21,179 nucleotides of DNA from Phoronis ovalis. Taxonomy: Eukaryota > Phoronida > Phoronidae. The stretch spans positions 1-21,179 of the forward strand of contig JAOXYB010104937.1 in NCBI GenBank assembly GCA_028565635.1. Direction: 5' to 3'. The first letter of the stretch is position 1. Each line of letters begins with the position of its first letter. The notes beneath the pieces were generated by a model. It had not been told where the DNA came from. It searched no databases and was given only the letters and a program-made list of their open reading frames with translations. Shown piece by piece: positions 1 to 11,309 of this stretch. Made by a program: the position numbers and the translations under genes.

Positions 1-1250
1 TTGTTGGACCTGTTTATAGTTATCATTTATGATCATTTATTAATAATATTTTTCGTGTTGTTCTTATGGAGGAATTCTCGAACTAACCGATGTCTTACAA
101 TTTTAAAGAACCGTATTCGGACGAAATGACGATGAACTGGATTTCGTATTCAAATATCTAAATACACTGCAGTTTACCTTAAAGTACTAATTTCGTTACT
201 TCGATCTAAGAAGGCGAAAATCTATTCAAGTCAAATATAGACGGATGAAGATTTCGCGCTCTAGAGTAACAAGTCATGATCAATGTCGATTAAGCAGTCT
301 TTTTGTCGTTATTTTTGTCAGTGGTATTTTGCGGGTACATGTATTGTATGTGTAAAGAGTGCACAGGCATATAATACTTGCACTGTAGATGATCCTGATA
401 ATTGAAAAATAATTCTATTGGCAGCCGATTAATAAAATTTGTAATTTTTAGTGTCCGTCCACCAATCTATATAAAAGTTTATATACATGAAGTCTAATGT
501 TTTGAAAGTTGATTCCCTAAAAGAAACATCTTGTAGTGTGTTGTGATGTCTTTCCCACTAAGAGGTCGATAACATTTCAATTGGTTTACTGTCTTAGACA
601 AGTGAGTAGTTTGTACATAGAAAGCATCGTTGTCCCATATGCCTGAACAAGACTGTCATCAGTTCATCATTCAAGTCCTTCTTATATTATATTTTATAAA
701 TCATTCAAATTTGATTCATATAATGTATCAAGTAGTAGAATCATTTCTCACGGACTTTGCCATTTTTTGTTTGAACCCACGGTGCTTTTGCGGTGCATAT
801 TTTCTAGTGAAACTGGTAATAGTGAAGAAAATGATGGATATAACCAATGCAAACGATATTTAAAATATATAAATAACATCTATAAAGCTGTACTTAAATT
901 GGGTTCGACCGTTAAAAATCCCGGGGAGTCACACTCTATATAGGTTAATACAGGAGAGTCACTTCCAATATTGCCTACGGGGAAGCCCAGGTCAGTCCGT
1001 ACCTCCAAAACCCATACCCTTTTCCCAGACTAAAAAAGGCAAAAAACATCACTGCCCTGAACAAGAATGGTGAAAATCCGGACTCTTTCAAGCGGAGCCC
1101 TCCTGTATGGACCCTCCGATATTTGTAACCGACTTCAAACTGTTTGGACATGATATACATTAAAGATTGCATTTAATAATGGAACATTGCAGCAGATGTG
1201 ATTTAAGTTATAAAGTATTGAGATATATGTGTTAGCAGATACATTATACA
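1..1250. other. Region 3' of the NK4 gene, no recognised gene
   Basis: Bases 1-879 and 1141-1250 are AT-rich with only short chance open frames. Bases 880-1140 form an island of more balanced composition with coding-like stretches on the minus strand, described separately. No neighbouring NK-cluster homeobox such as NK3/bagpipe is seen here. Confidence 0.7.
880..1029 (-). other. Candidate terminal exon or element fragment, unrecognised
   Basis: On the minus strand a strong acceptor, TTTTTTGCCTTTTTTAG at 1030, is followed by an open frame from 1029 to a TAG at 882-880. It would encode 49 residues beginning S-G-K-R-V-W-V-L-E-V and including SDSPVLTYIECDSPGFLTVE. The region before it (1030-1172) is open in another frame with similarly protein-like content. 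This fits either a spliced exon or a decayed coding element with a frameshift. I do not recognise the protein. It lies downstream of NK4 on the same strand. Confidence 0.25.
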
Positions 1251-1256
1251 TTTATT
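1251..1256 (-). promoter_or_regulatory. Candidate poly(A) signal of the NK4 gene
   Basis: AATAAA on the minus strand (TTTATT on plus) is the first canonical poly(A) signal I find downstream of the NK4 stop codon, about 460 bases after it. This would make the 3' UTR roughly 1235-1713. In DNA this AT-rich the hexamer is common, so the end could lie elsewhere. Confidence 0.45.
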
Positions 1257-1713
1257 AATCGTAGATGTAGAGTAATATAAAAATGGCATTCCATATATAA
1301 ATTTAAAAAAAAAAACACTTTATAAATGTGTTTCGAGTTAAATAAATAGTTTTGCAAATCTAGATTAGAAAAGGCACTAATTAATTGATAACTAATTATT
1401 TTGGCACTACTACTTATAATGATTGTAACGCTAGTTTTCATTGCAATATACAATGTTGAAACCACAACACATTTCCTGAGTGTGCAGAAAAGGGCGTTAT
1501 TGTATTAAATTTGAGTACAAAACTTTTGTAACCCTTCAGGAAAGGAGCTTTCATTTGAGGATACCAATACTTTTGTTCGAATTCATCAACAGTTCTCGCA
1601 CATACATAGCTAACTATTAACACTGATATTGTGCCAACAAACACCTTCTACAATCAATATCCTCGAAAAATGGCGCTTTCTCTAGGTGTGGTCTTGCAAT
1701 AGCAAATTATTAA
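1257..1713 (-). other. Probable 3' UTR of the NK4 gene
   Basis: This sequence lies between the TAG stop and the first AATAAA on the minus strand. A minus-strand open stretch at 1438-1644 has fairly protein-like composition but no ATG start, no good donor (its end reads CACTCAG followed by GA) and no recognisable domain. I take it as untranslated. Confidence 0.45.
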
Positions 1714-2064
1714 CTACCAAGTCCTCAAGCTTTGTACATTAGTAGTATACATAGTCTGTTGATCATAGCTTGGTGGTTGTGCCATGTTGTAGCTCTGAGC
1801 CATTGATACCATTGTGCCCGGCATTGTGTTCATATTAACATTACCATAACCAGGTGTTGAATATCCACCGTACGTAGCGAAAGGGTTAACATTATACGGT
1901 GCGGAATATTGTGTTTGTGGATCACGCGCTAAACACGGTTTACCATCTCTTACTAGCACAGGAACAGCAACTCGTCGTGGAGGCTGCATGGCTGTGAGCT
2001 CAAGTGTTTTATCTTGTCGTTGGCGTTTACATTTATATCTTCTATTTTGGAACCATATTTTAAC
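1714..2064 (-). CDS. NK4: NK4 homeobox gene, coding exon 3 (recognition helix, NK2-specific domain, C-terminus)
   Basis: The final coding exon (351 nt, 116 codons plus TAG at 1716-1714) begins [17 protein letters not shown], the recognition helix of the homeodomain. Gln50, Asn51 and Tyr54 are present; Tyr54 is the NK2-class residue tied to binding of the T(C/T)AAGTG-type site. Residues 303-318 are [16 protein letters not shown], the NK2-specific domain. The tail is rich in Tyr, Asn, Met and Gly and ends in L-R-T-W, resembling the I-R-A-W end of vertebrate Nkx2-5. The acceptor is TTTGTAG|GTT at 2065. The frame is open on the plus strand too, but that is a shadow. Total protein length is 389 residues, near the usual range for this family. 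Confidence 0.95.
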   Translation of the reverse strand, partial: VKIWFQNRRYKCKRQRQDKTLELTAMQPPRRVAVPVLVRDGKPCLARDPQTQYSAPYNVNPFATYGGYSTPGYGNVNMNTMPGTMVSMAQSYNMAQPPSYDQQTMYTTNVQSLRTW

Positions 2065-2404
2065 CTACAAAGAAAAATATAAAACATCTAACACTCATAG
2101 TGAAAAAAAAACTAATTTCGACAATGCTGACAATGTCTTTTCATATGACCATTTCGTCCATCACTTTCTTTACTTTGTTAACAAAAAGTATATGCCTTCG
2201 TCAAATCATCGGGCAAGTAAGTACATTTTAATAAAATAAATACACATAAATTCAAATTAGGTCGGATAGCTTGTATGTGTACGTACCATATATAGGACGT
2301 GTATGGTAAAGAATATTTATGTACAAGTTCATTCATACTTACATATTTTTAGAAAAAGCATAATATCAGATTGTTGAAAACGTATCTGTGGTTAAAAATA
2401 ATAC
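2065..2404 (-). other. NK4 intron 2, interrupting the homeodomain at 44/45
   Basis: This 340-nt phase-0 intron separates Gln44 from Val45 of the homeodomain, with donor CAG|GTATT at 2404 and acceptor TGTAG at 2065. Homeobox genes of several classes have introns in this stretch of helix 3; vertebrate Nkx2-5 has only the intron ahead of the homeodomain. The intron is AT-rich with no gene inside. The plus-strand open frame over 1988-2239 is a shadow of exon 3 and this intron. Confidence 0.92.
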
Positions 2405-2655
2405 CTGTGTTGAGGTAAGCTTGAGCATGTTAGCCAATTGTTCTCTTTCAGGTGCGGAGAGATATCTCTGTTGCTTGAATCGCCTTTCTAATTCATATAC
2501 TTGAGCTTGAGAAAATAGCACTCTCGGTTTTCTTTTCGTTCTTTGTCTAAGTAAATGGCATTCTTCGGAAGACGTGTCACTACCAGGAGTTGATCTCTTG
2601 TTGTCGCTGTTTGATAATTGTGACTCTAGTTGTTCACCATACGATGTATCCCCAT
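2405..2655 (-). CDS. NK4: NK4 homeobox gene, coding exon 2 (acidic linker and homeodomain helices 1-2)
   Basis: This 251-nt exon encodes residues 190-273. A Ser/Asp/Glu-rich linker is followed by the start of the homeodomain at residue 230 ([20 protein letters not shown]), running through homeodomain position 44 (Gln, ending K-L-T-S-T-Q). The wording of this stretch, including [20 protein letters not shown] and the K-L-T-S-T-Q end, matches Nkx2-5/tinman-type homeodomains more closely than Nkx2-1 or Nkx2-2, as I know them. The acceptor is TTTTCAG|AT at 2656 and the donor ACACAG|GTATT at 2404, giving a phase-1 entry and phase-0 exit. The ATG near 2689 in the same frame lies in the intron and is not the start. 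The exon joins exon 3 so that [10 protein letters not shown] follows directly. Confidence 0.95.
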
Positions 2656-3675
2656 CTGAAAACCAAGAGATAGATTTAAAATAGTTCAAAAAATTTCACG
2701 CACAAATTGTATTGTTTACCATAATTATATTTTCATGGGAATCCATTTTCAAAACAGAAATTTAACTATGAAAATTACCAACATCACTGATTCCGTGTCA
2801 ATTTGCCAGATCCAATTTCAAAATAAAATGTATTGTCTGGTTTTAGTGAAGTGGAAGACAGTACAATATTTTTTATGACGTTAACGGCATGCCCAGTTTT
2901 TGCATATTTTTTCCTATCTGAAACTGAACAGAAGGATACAAGCACTTATTACGCTGAATGAAGACCACCATAACAAAATTAACTAGTCCAAACGACGCCC
3001 AATTTAACAAATAAAATCTTTATATGGTCGAACAGAAAATACAAAATAAACTGAGAATAACTGTTCATGTTACGGTATTCGGAAAACTGCATTAATCCAA
3101 CAATTGTCATTTCATTATTTTTTACTTGTAAAAAATCTAGGAGTAGCCAAATAAACGTATTTGTATTTCGGTTGAACATGAACTATAAAACTATACAAGC
3201 ATATAGCTGTGTATTAATACCCCGGCACTTGCATTCCAATAAAAATTATAGACATTACTTATTGATAAAAACATTACTACTTTGAAACGATGGCGAAAAT
3301 GCATGTAGAAAAATGGACTGTTAATATTTGTCAGTCGTAATTTGTTCTATACTAATAAAAATATAACTTATATGAAATAAAAAATGTAGTCGATCTAGTT
3401 CTGAAAATTTGTTCAGAAGACATTGTGCTCACAGTTACTATTACAATATGCATGCACTAGGAGCCCTTCCTAGGCTTAAAGTCGGGTGCAATCAAACTAA
3501 ACATTCCGTCGTACACGCATTTACATGAAATGAAGACTCGGAATATATAAATCCTATCCAATATTCAAATATATTTATCAACTAAATGTCAATATAAGGT
3601 TGAATAATCATCAACTATATTTGCTTTATCAGTTGTTAAGTAGTCTCTGAGATGATAATGTACTAAATATGACTT

Positions 3676-3716
3676 TTTCACATTCATGAATGTAAAGGTG
3701 CTTGGTGAATGTGAAA
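3676..3716. repeat. Inverted repeat with nested palindrome
   Basis: The arms TTTCACATTCA (3676-3686) and TGAATGTGAAA (3706-3716) are perfect 11-bp complements around a 19-base loop. The left arm also overlaps a 14-bp palindrome, ACATTCATGAATGT (3680-3693). It lies in NK4 intron 1. It could be a paired factor-binding site or chance. Confidence 0.6.
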
Positions 3717-4948
3717 TTGTTATACAGCTCTATATCAGTAGCTGGCTAGCTATGAGATGCGAAATACTATGCACATTTTATGCGAAAATTGTTTTGATAT
3801 AAACATTATGTTGATTTAATATAATTAAAGTAAATTAATCACGAACAAATTAACTAGCTAATACTTAATTTTAAATTTTGACAAAACAGATAGATATTGT
3901 AAGTGTTTCCTGTAATACACAATTTGTTTTTAAAATAAAGTGAATAATTACAAAATAGCCAGAGAGAGTGTGCATATATGTCTATTTAGGTTTTGTTGTA
4001 CGTAATCAATTAATTTTCATTTCATTCTGAAACCTGTCATTATGCACCATTTAGGCATTATATATTTATTTAAAGCCGAAAACTAAAAAGTAATCATGTC
4101 TAATTGATTCTATTTGGGTAATATTCGTGTATTTATAACACCCGGGGTGTGAAATATGAAATCAGAGAACCCTCACTGTGCATTACAAAACATTTGTCAA
4201 ATAGAAAGGATATATAATTTCAAACTGATTTAGGAAACCAGAATTTCCTCTATCTATCTAATACAACCCCTGTTGCTTAGCCTCGGCATCCTAAACTGTT
4301 TGCGCCTAAAAAAGATTAGTTAAAAATAGTTTGTTTTTCTCCTAGTGTTTCTTCTTACGTTATGCAGATTTAGAATAAGCGCACGCACACCTACCTAAAC
4401 TTCTAAATAACAGTGCCATATCGAGTCCCCGGATCGAGTCTTATTTCAGGTGTACAACAAATGGACGTGCTTTGGACTGTATCACAGGATCTGTATACAT
4501 CTCAAGTTAAAAATATACCGCCTTTAAAGGTAGCCCAATGTTTAAAAACTGACATGTGGAGACGAACGATTTATCAGATTAAGAGATCTTTAGCTATTTT
4601 GAGTAAATTTTGAAATCACATGTCGCCACTTGGCTGTTTAATTCATAAGCACACAAGTCCAATCAAACATTGAAAGGGATTTGCTGATTGATAAACAAAG
4701 ATTTTTCGTAAAAACTACAGATCAATTTCAAGTTAAACATTACCTTGTCTGCCTCTTTGTTTAATGTTAAATATTTTCTTTTTGGTTAAATCATTTTAGG
4801 TCTTTGAGTATAATCAAGTTTAATAGAAGATAATTTTAAGGTAAATTATCCATTAAATTGGTGTTTAACGATAACTATTCTTATAGGTAAGGTTATTGCA
4901 AATGATAGCTGTAATTTAGAAATCATTATCAAATAATTTAATGACGGC

Positions 4949-5180
4949 CCATTTAATTCTATACTATTGGCGACAAAACTATTATAACAATACAATTTAT
5001 TAACAAATTATAAATGAACAAGTTTCCAAAGAATAAGTTTCTCACTATAAGGAATAATTTTTTCCATTTAATTCTATACTACTGGTGACAATACCATTAC
5101 AGTAATATAATTTATCAACACATTATAAATTAACAAGTTTCCAAAGAATACGTTTGTCACTGTACGAAATATGTTTTCTC
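4949..5180. repeat. Imperfect 115-bp tandem duplication
   Basis: Two adjacent units, 4949-5063 and 5064-5180, share CCATTTAATTCTATACTA near the start and AACAAGTTTCCAAAGAATA further in, at a constant offset of 115 bases. They differ by scattered substitutions and small indels. The duplication lies within NK4 intron 1 and no function is evident. Confidence 0.85.
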
Positions 5181-7654
5181 TATTACATTTTTTTTTTCAT
5201 TAATTAAAATGCCATTTGCACCATTTTACATAGCAAATAAGACAAATAATAGTACTAGGTAGTTGCATATTATTACAATATTTTTAACATACTCTTGCAA
5301 AAATCCTACTATTTCGTAAAATATTTGTATGTCCGTGTTCTATTTGCAATATTGTTTAATTTTGAATCACTGCTGCAACAACGCAAATTCGAAATTAAAC
5401 AGCACATACGTTATAGCTTCAAAATATTATCGGAATGACCAAGTTCAAAAGTTTCACTTCATGTCTTTTTATTTAATTTTTTCTGAATTTTTAAGTAGCC
5501 TGTCGGTTGCTTGAGACTTTGCATAATTTGAGTGTTCCTCTTTGTATACTTAAATGAATAAGGTGACATTATATTCATGAGCATTAATATTCATAAACTA
5601 CAAAACATAAGTATTTAAGGGAACATGCAGGTCCTATATTTTGTCAGTAGTTGAAACAGATAAAAGCGTGTTATAAGATCCCATTCTTTATACAACTACA
5701 AAGCAAAAAGTTCAGTACAAAGAAGCTCTGTTAAATGCATTTATTACGCAGCAGTGTCTTAAATGAGACTCGCACAAAAAAAACTAAAGCAACGAAAAAA
5801 AAATACTTGTATACCTTTTTCAGGTGAAAATAATATTTTAAATCCCGTTATACATGTTCCTTTTCTGCAGACATTGTTTTAAAATGTAAAACAAACTAGG
5901 AATTACAATATATTCTCTGGCCAAGAGATTCTTAAGGAAGGCTTTTAATTGTAGCAGTTGGTTTAAACGTTTTCTTAACGCACGATATTCTATTTGCCAT
6001 GTTCCTTATTACGTAAAAGAAATTGAGTGGGTTAAAATTTAATTAACAACTTCAATAAGTTATTTAATAAGTTCTATTTATTTTGCAATGCAGACTTTCT
6101 GGTAGATAATATTTAGTAAATAATATACAAGAGGTATACACACCAAAACGTTTTATAATAGATTTATCCTCACAAGCTGTAGATATGTTTTAAGTTGCCA
6201 AATCATAAATCCTTCAGTAAATTAACAGAGTAATAAATTAAGTAGCTCGAATCATCTTTTTTGAAGCATTAAGATAATTTCACAGATAACGTTGTACGCA
6301 TGTCAATTAAAAAAGAGTTTGTGAATAAACAAATATGGTTTAATAGTTAGTAATGTTGCTGATGGTAATACTGAAAGTCTACCTTTTCCAATCATTGTGA
6401 TTTTATTAAAAGATTTAGTTCCTGTGTTAAAAGAATGCACAGAATAAGAAAAATCGTGTGGGTTATAATTTTGAGAAATAAGTTATCCAGAAGGGCAATG
6501 ATTTATAGTCAAAATGAGTTACCTACCAAACCAAAAGTAATAAATATCTGAATGTCTTTAATCCTGGATTAAGATGTTTCATTAATTAAGCGAATGTTTT
6601 TAATTTTAGCGGACTTCTCGTTTCTATCCATTAGTACAGTCATTACAAGGTGCAAAGTGCCAAGCCTTGAGTTAAAGCAAATTTTCGATAAATAATGTTT
6701 GTATGTGATGATGGTAGCTATACTGCAGCCTTTAATTGTATTTGTTAATTTATAGCAAGAAGGGATGTCATCGCCTTGTTAACCACCACAACATTATGAG
6801 TAATAAGAAACAAGTTTACTATACACAGAAGTATCATCACTTGATTTGAAGTGGAATAAATTAACAAAACTCATCTAGTTTAAAGTGGGATTTAAAGCCC
6901 CTTACTCTTTGCTCCATGAAAACAGTACAAGTGGCGAGTAATTGCATGTAATTGCTACCCTCTTCAAAAATTACAATAAAATTAAGAGTTGCCCATAGGA
7001 AGAAGTGTGAGCTGTGTAATCGACGTGTAATTAACAACCTCTTCAAAATCTTCAATAAAACAATAAAATATACTTGTCATTGTATCTTTTTTGGGCGATC
7101 CATCCCTGTTATATACCTGAATAACGTCACATGTATACACTATATAATATGGAACAACCGGAAAATGAATAATTTTCGAAGCAGAATTAAAAGAGACCCT
7201 CTTTAGCCAGCCAAAACCCATCAGCGTACCTACGAATTCATAAAGACCAAGGATAACCAGTATTTCCAAAACAAAAATGTATCCAGAGTATTGTGTGTCT
7301 AGTTTCAATGTATTTATTTTAATTTATCAGTTTTAATTTGAATTTCAACGGCATGTTGCATTTTGAGTGGATGAACGTTCTTGGACAATGCTGTGATGTG
7401 CGCCATGTGTATATATTTTTTTTCATTACTTTGACACTGCATCAAAAACAAATCATTTGCTTTGTATACATGATTCTTTATTAAAAGAATTAAACTTAAT
7501 AAACAAATACTTTATTTTGTCTAAAAGTAAGTTTATACGGAAATAATCTTGTCCATCAGTAGTAAAGCAATATAATATGTGTATGAAATCTCATCCAGAA
7601 TTATATATAAAATATCACGATTTTTATATGGTAATAAACACAACAAATACTTAC

Positions 7655-8222
7655 CCTCATCTAAAGGGATTTCTTCGTTAGAACAGGAGACTCTTCTTTG
7701 TAGAATATTAGCAGGCGACTCGGTCTCAGATGCAGGATTAGTAGTGCCAGAAATGGCTATCGAATTTTCACATTCATCAACTGGTGACGGATTATACGCT
7801 GGTGGGTCACTAGATCTACTGAGGGGATCAACATTGTTAGGTATATAACGATTGTATTCGCAAGTTGAACTCGTAAGATTCGTTAGAGTTGTCATAGGCG
7901 ATAACCGCGCCAGACCATCGTTGCACGTTGATGGCGCAGAAGGAGTCGTTTGTAATGGCGTCGTTGGCGGAAGCGTCAAAGTGGGTGAATTCTGCTGTTG
8001 GACGCTTGGTGAATAACTAGCCGAATGTATATCCCCGTGATTATCGGGATTCATACAGTACGTTAGAGGGTCAGAATAGTTATAAGCTGTTTGAGCAGTG
8101 TAGTATTGGGGATAATCCATTGATGTTGGATAATATCCTTCCGATGAAGAAATACTTAAGATATCTTTGACTGAAAATGGTGTAGATAAATTAGAAAAGC
8201 TTTGACACGGTGAATACATCAT
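7655..8222 (-). CDS. NK4: NK4 (tinman/Nkx2-5-type) homeobox gene, coding exon 1
   Basis: This is the first coding exon (568 nt, 189 codons plus one base) of a nuclear transcription factor of the NK4 group, which in animals specifies heart, visceral muscle and related mesoderm. Residues 14-24 read TPFSVKDILSI, the TN/EH1-like motif through which these proteins recruit Groucho-type co-repressors. The rest is low-complexity, rich in Ser, Thr, Pro, Asn and Tyr, as is usual for this linker. I chose the ATG at 8222 because an in-frame TAA lies nine bases upstream (8231-8229); a second ATG follows directly, so either could be used. The donor is G|GTAAGTAT at 7654, phase 1, and joins 2655 in frame with the split codon giving Asp190. 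The open frame runs past the donor to 7533, but that part is intronic. No frame damage is seen. Confidence 0.95.
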
Positions 8223-10188
8223 GATTGTTTACAATAAGTCGTTTACTAGGTTATCCACAAAATAAACAAGATTTAAATGTCTTGAATCACTCCTGCTTAT
8301 TCATTAACAAACATCCATATTTTGTTTCCTATTTCGCAATGCACTTAGTTTTTTACGTGATGGTGCACATAAAAAGGCACAAAAAGTGTTCTATATCTTT
8401 TCTAAAATAGTGTTGTAATATACTGTCGTTGTAACTGGTTAGTACTTGCTGTATACTTTAAAGCGGTTTTGTCAGCTCCTGTTGGTAGTCCCACTTCCCG
8501 ATGTGGTTTCGATTTCTTGGTACTGTAGTTATTTCATATGGTTCGCAGTCTGTAATAAATTTCGAAAGCTTCTATTGCTTTCTTCGACGTAAATTACAAA
8601 AACTAGTTCAGTACACTATATTACTTTCCAAATGAATTGCTGAGGAACTGTCAAATGGGTCACTTGCCTCTCTAAAACACACCAGATGTTAAAAAATTAT
8701 GTTTATGTTTAACGATTCTTTTAAAAGAATAAACCGTAAATAACATACCTCAACATAACTATTAAAGTAATATATTCCTCATAGAATGTCGAGCCCACCT
8801 GTCCACCGTTAAGCTGTGAGTATTATTATACGTACTAATTAAAAATTTCAGTAGTCGCAATCCTGTGTATATTCAAGCAGTTAGCCTAAAAGCAGCGTTC
8901 GATGGGTTGTTGTGTCCTTGAAGTAAACGTAACAAGCAGTGGTCCCATCTAGAAGAAGTCTCACTATTAACACAGTAGTTCAACATGTGAAATCGACAGG
9001 AAGTCTTAAATGATTCGGGTGTCAGAAAGAACGAGTAATTAACATTTTACGTCGAAACTGTGTATATACAAACTACATAGTTTGATGAAAACCAATCACA
9101 ACAGAACAGTCAACATTTAAATTTGGGAGCCTCAATGGGGTTAACGGCTATAGAAAATCATTTCTGCAACTAGGCAATACTGCTCACAGATTAAATTTTG
9201 GGCAAACCTTTTCTCAAATGATAACATTGTTTTTTTTTATATATAACATTTAATATTTAGATTTTAATGTTTCAAGTTAACTATAAATGAACCCGCAAAA
9301 TGGACTTACATTCTTACGCAGCTAACAATGCTAACAATCCCTTTTTCATACATTAAAAAGTCTCTAAAATAGTTTTACCTCTTTCTATTAGCAATATATT
9401 AGTCATGTGTAAGATCACTAAGCTTGGTTGTTGCGTAAATAAATTTCTATTTAAAAATTTATTACAGCACATTTTCTCAGCTGCACAAGACTAACTGTTA
9501 AATTTTAAATATTTTAAATTAATATTCTTTTTCTAATTTTGATGGTGTACCGAAAATACAGTGTACCGAAAATATTAAAACTAATGACCCAATTATAACT
9601 GCATAAATATAATTGTGAACTTGTTTTAAGAATATGTATATATGTATATGTAAAAACATAAACATGTGCGCCACAAATGTGTTTTCGGTTTTGTCCATTG
9701 GGAGCTCCCTAGTATCAGATAACTTGATGGCTTTAAGCCGTCTGGTGAATCATGAGGGAGGTCTAGCGACCGATTAGCTAATGTACACTATTTAAACAGT
9801 TAATTTATGACTGAATGCTTGCTTTTGTTTTTAAAGTCTTAAATAATTATCAAATCACTCTATCACGCTTCTACGAATAAAAATAGCAAACGATTAAAAA
9901 AAATAGTTAAAAAAATAATCGGACATCAAATACGTTGTATTGAATGTATTATGATAAATAAATAAAATTAGCCTATATTACTTTATAGAACATGCAGAGA
10001 AGAAATTTAAATTGGCTATGCTACAATCTTACTTTCACATACATATTTTTTGAAAACGAGAGGAAACGTAATAATTTTAAAGATGTTTTTTAAAGTGGGC
10101 ATATCATTATCATGATAACTACCTTTTTCTTAGGTTGACTTAAAAAAAGAGAGTGTCTAAAGGAAAAAAAATAAAAATCTTTTGTAGT

Positions 10189-10202
10189 TTTCACTAGTGA
10201 AA
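10189..10202. repeat. 14-bp perfect palindrome
   Basis: TTTCACTAGTGAAA is a perfect palindrome about 2 kb upstream of the NK4 start. Palindromes of this length occur by chance in AT-rich DNA, so it is only noted. Confidence 0.5.
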
Positions 10203-11215
10203 GATTCAACATATAGTGTTGCAGGGTCCGGAATAGCTACCTCAGTCTCTGCGATCCATCTTTATTGTCCAAAGGAATCAAGTGCTAGCACGCTTATTGT
10301 AAGGATCAGGAGTTAAGACCTACTTAATTCTCGACTCCAATTTAAAAGGATTTTTATAATTGAGCCAATTTGATACTTTACTTCTAATCACTGAACTGTT
10401 TATTTTAACACAATTCTTTTCTGTTGTTTCATTCAGCTCTATACTTGAGGTAGATACCGGGTAGATGGGATAAATGTTCCACATAGTTTTTAAATTAAAA
10501 TTATATGAAAAACATTTATGATATGATCAGCAATTGCAAAGTGCATAGATGGATATATTACAATTTATAGTGCGTTTATAAATATCCTAGCTTCAATTGT
10601 TGCAAACAAAACAAAACAGTAAAATGCCTAAATTATGCAAATTTTCCTTTTTCGTAATAGAACATGCAATGGACATTAAAACAATGTTTCTCCTAGTTCT
10701 TTTTGATTTTCGAAATAACCGACAGAATAGTTTAAAATTTTACAGTGTTTAATTATTATCTTCAGTTATTGACTAAAAAATCTTACACGAAGAAATAAGA
10801 TAACTGTTTGTTAATTATTTATTTATAATTAGTAGCATCTTCGCTATCTAAGATTCCATCATTAATGGATCTCCATGTTTAACAACATTTTTTTGTTAAA
10901 TTTGACAACGCTATCAATTTTCAGGATTTTTTATCAAATGAAAAGCTTTTAGTTTTAAATCTGGTTATTTTCAGCAGCAAAAGTTTGTGAAAGCTTGGGA
11001 ACTAAAATAAAACCTTTTCATCGATCTACGCATTAAAAGTACCCGTGTTTCTTGTACCATGCATAGTTCAATTGTTGGATGGATGATTATGATCACGTAA
11101 TCAAAACAAAACACCTCACAATTAAATGAGTAAAATGTGAAAAATTATGCTTTATTTGTGAACGGTATAAACGTTTCCCTTTTTTTCTCATCCTTGAACA
11201 ATTTATATAGTTTAC

Positions 11216-11309
11216 CTGACGAAATGGTCTCACTGGACACCAAGTCGTTGGAATCCAGTGTTCCGTAAAGACCACCGAGAAACTCCAGAAGGGAGCCAAG
11301 TAAATGTTT
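11216..11309 (-). other. Candidate 94-nt internal exon, unrecognised
   Basis: On the minus strand this stretch is bounded by a good acceptor (GGCTATTTCAG at 11310) and a consensus donor (CGTCAG|GTAAAC at 11215). One frame is open across it, starting K-H-L-L-G-S-L-L-E-F-L-G-G-L-Y and ending S-S-E-T-I-S-S. The base composition is clearly less AT-rich than its surroundings. The frame also stays open on both sides (11145-11342), so an unspliced remnant is equally possible. Its exit phase (1) would match the entry phase of NK4 exon 2, so an alternative upstream NK4 exon cannot be excluded, though it would bypass the TN motif. I do not recognise the peptide. Confidence 0.25.

Larger units (their letters stand above)
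2656..7654 (-). other. NK4 intron 1 (about 5 kb)
   Basis: This is the phase-1 intron between the TN-motif exon and the homeodomain exon, with donor GTAAGTAT at 7654 and acceptor TTTTCAG at 2656. Many NK4 genes have an intron between TN motif and homeodomain; here it is long. It is AT-rich and I see no convincing gene in it. It holds a 115-bp imperfect tandem duplication (4949-5180), an 11-bp-arm inverted repeat (3676-3716), a short repeated CCTCTTCAAAA motif 79 bp apart (6959 and 7038), and scattered open frames of biased composition that look accidental. Long first introns of developmental genes often hold enhancers, but no individual site stands out. Confidence 0.9.

Noticed and set aside
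630-863. 77-residue plus-strand open frame
   Set aside because: Begins at TTG, has AT-driven composition rich in Ile, Phe and Leu, no domain and no splice context.
948-1108. ATACAGGAG and CTCCTGTAT as possible terminal inverted repeats of a MITE
   Set aside because: Nine-bp ends only, no target-site duplication and no further pairing inward.
4320-4329. MEF2-like site TTAAAAATAG in NK4 intron 1
   Set aside because: Such AT-rich matches are expected often by chance in this sequence.
6861-7308. Overlapping minus- and plus-strand open frames in NK4 intron 1
   Set aside because: They overlap one another on both strands, lack ATG starts or splice sites that fit and show no recognisable motif.
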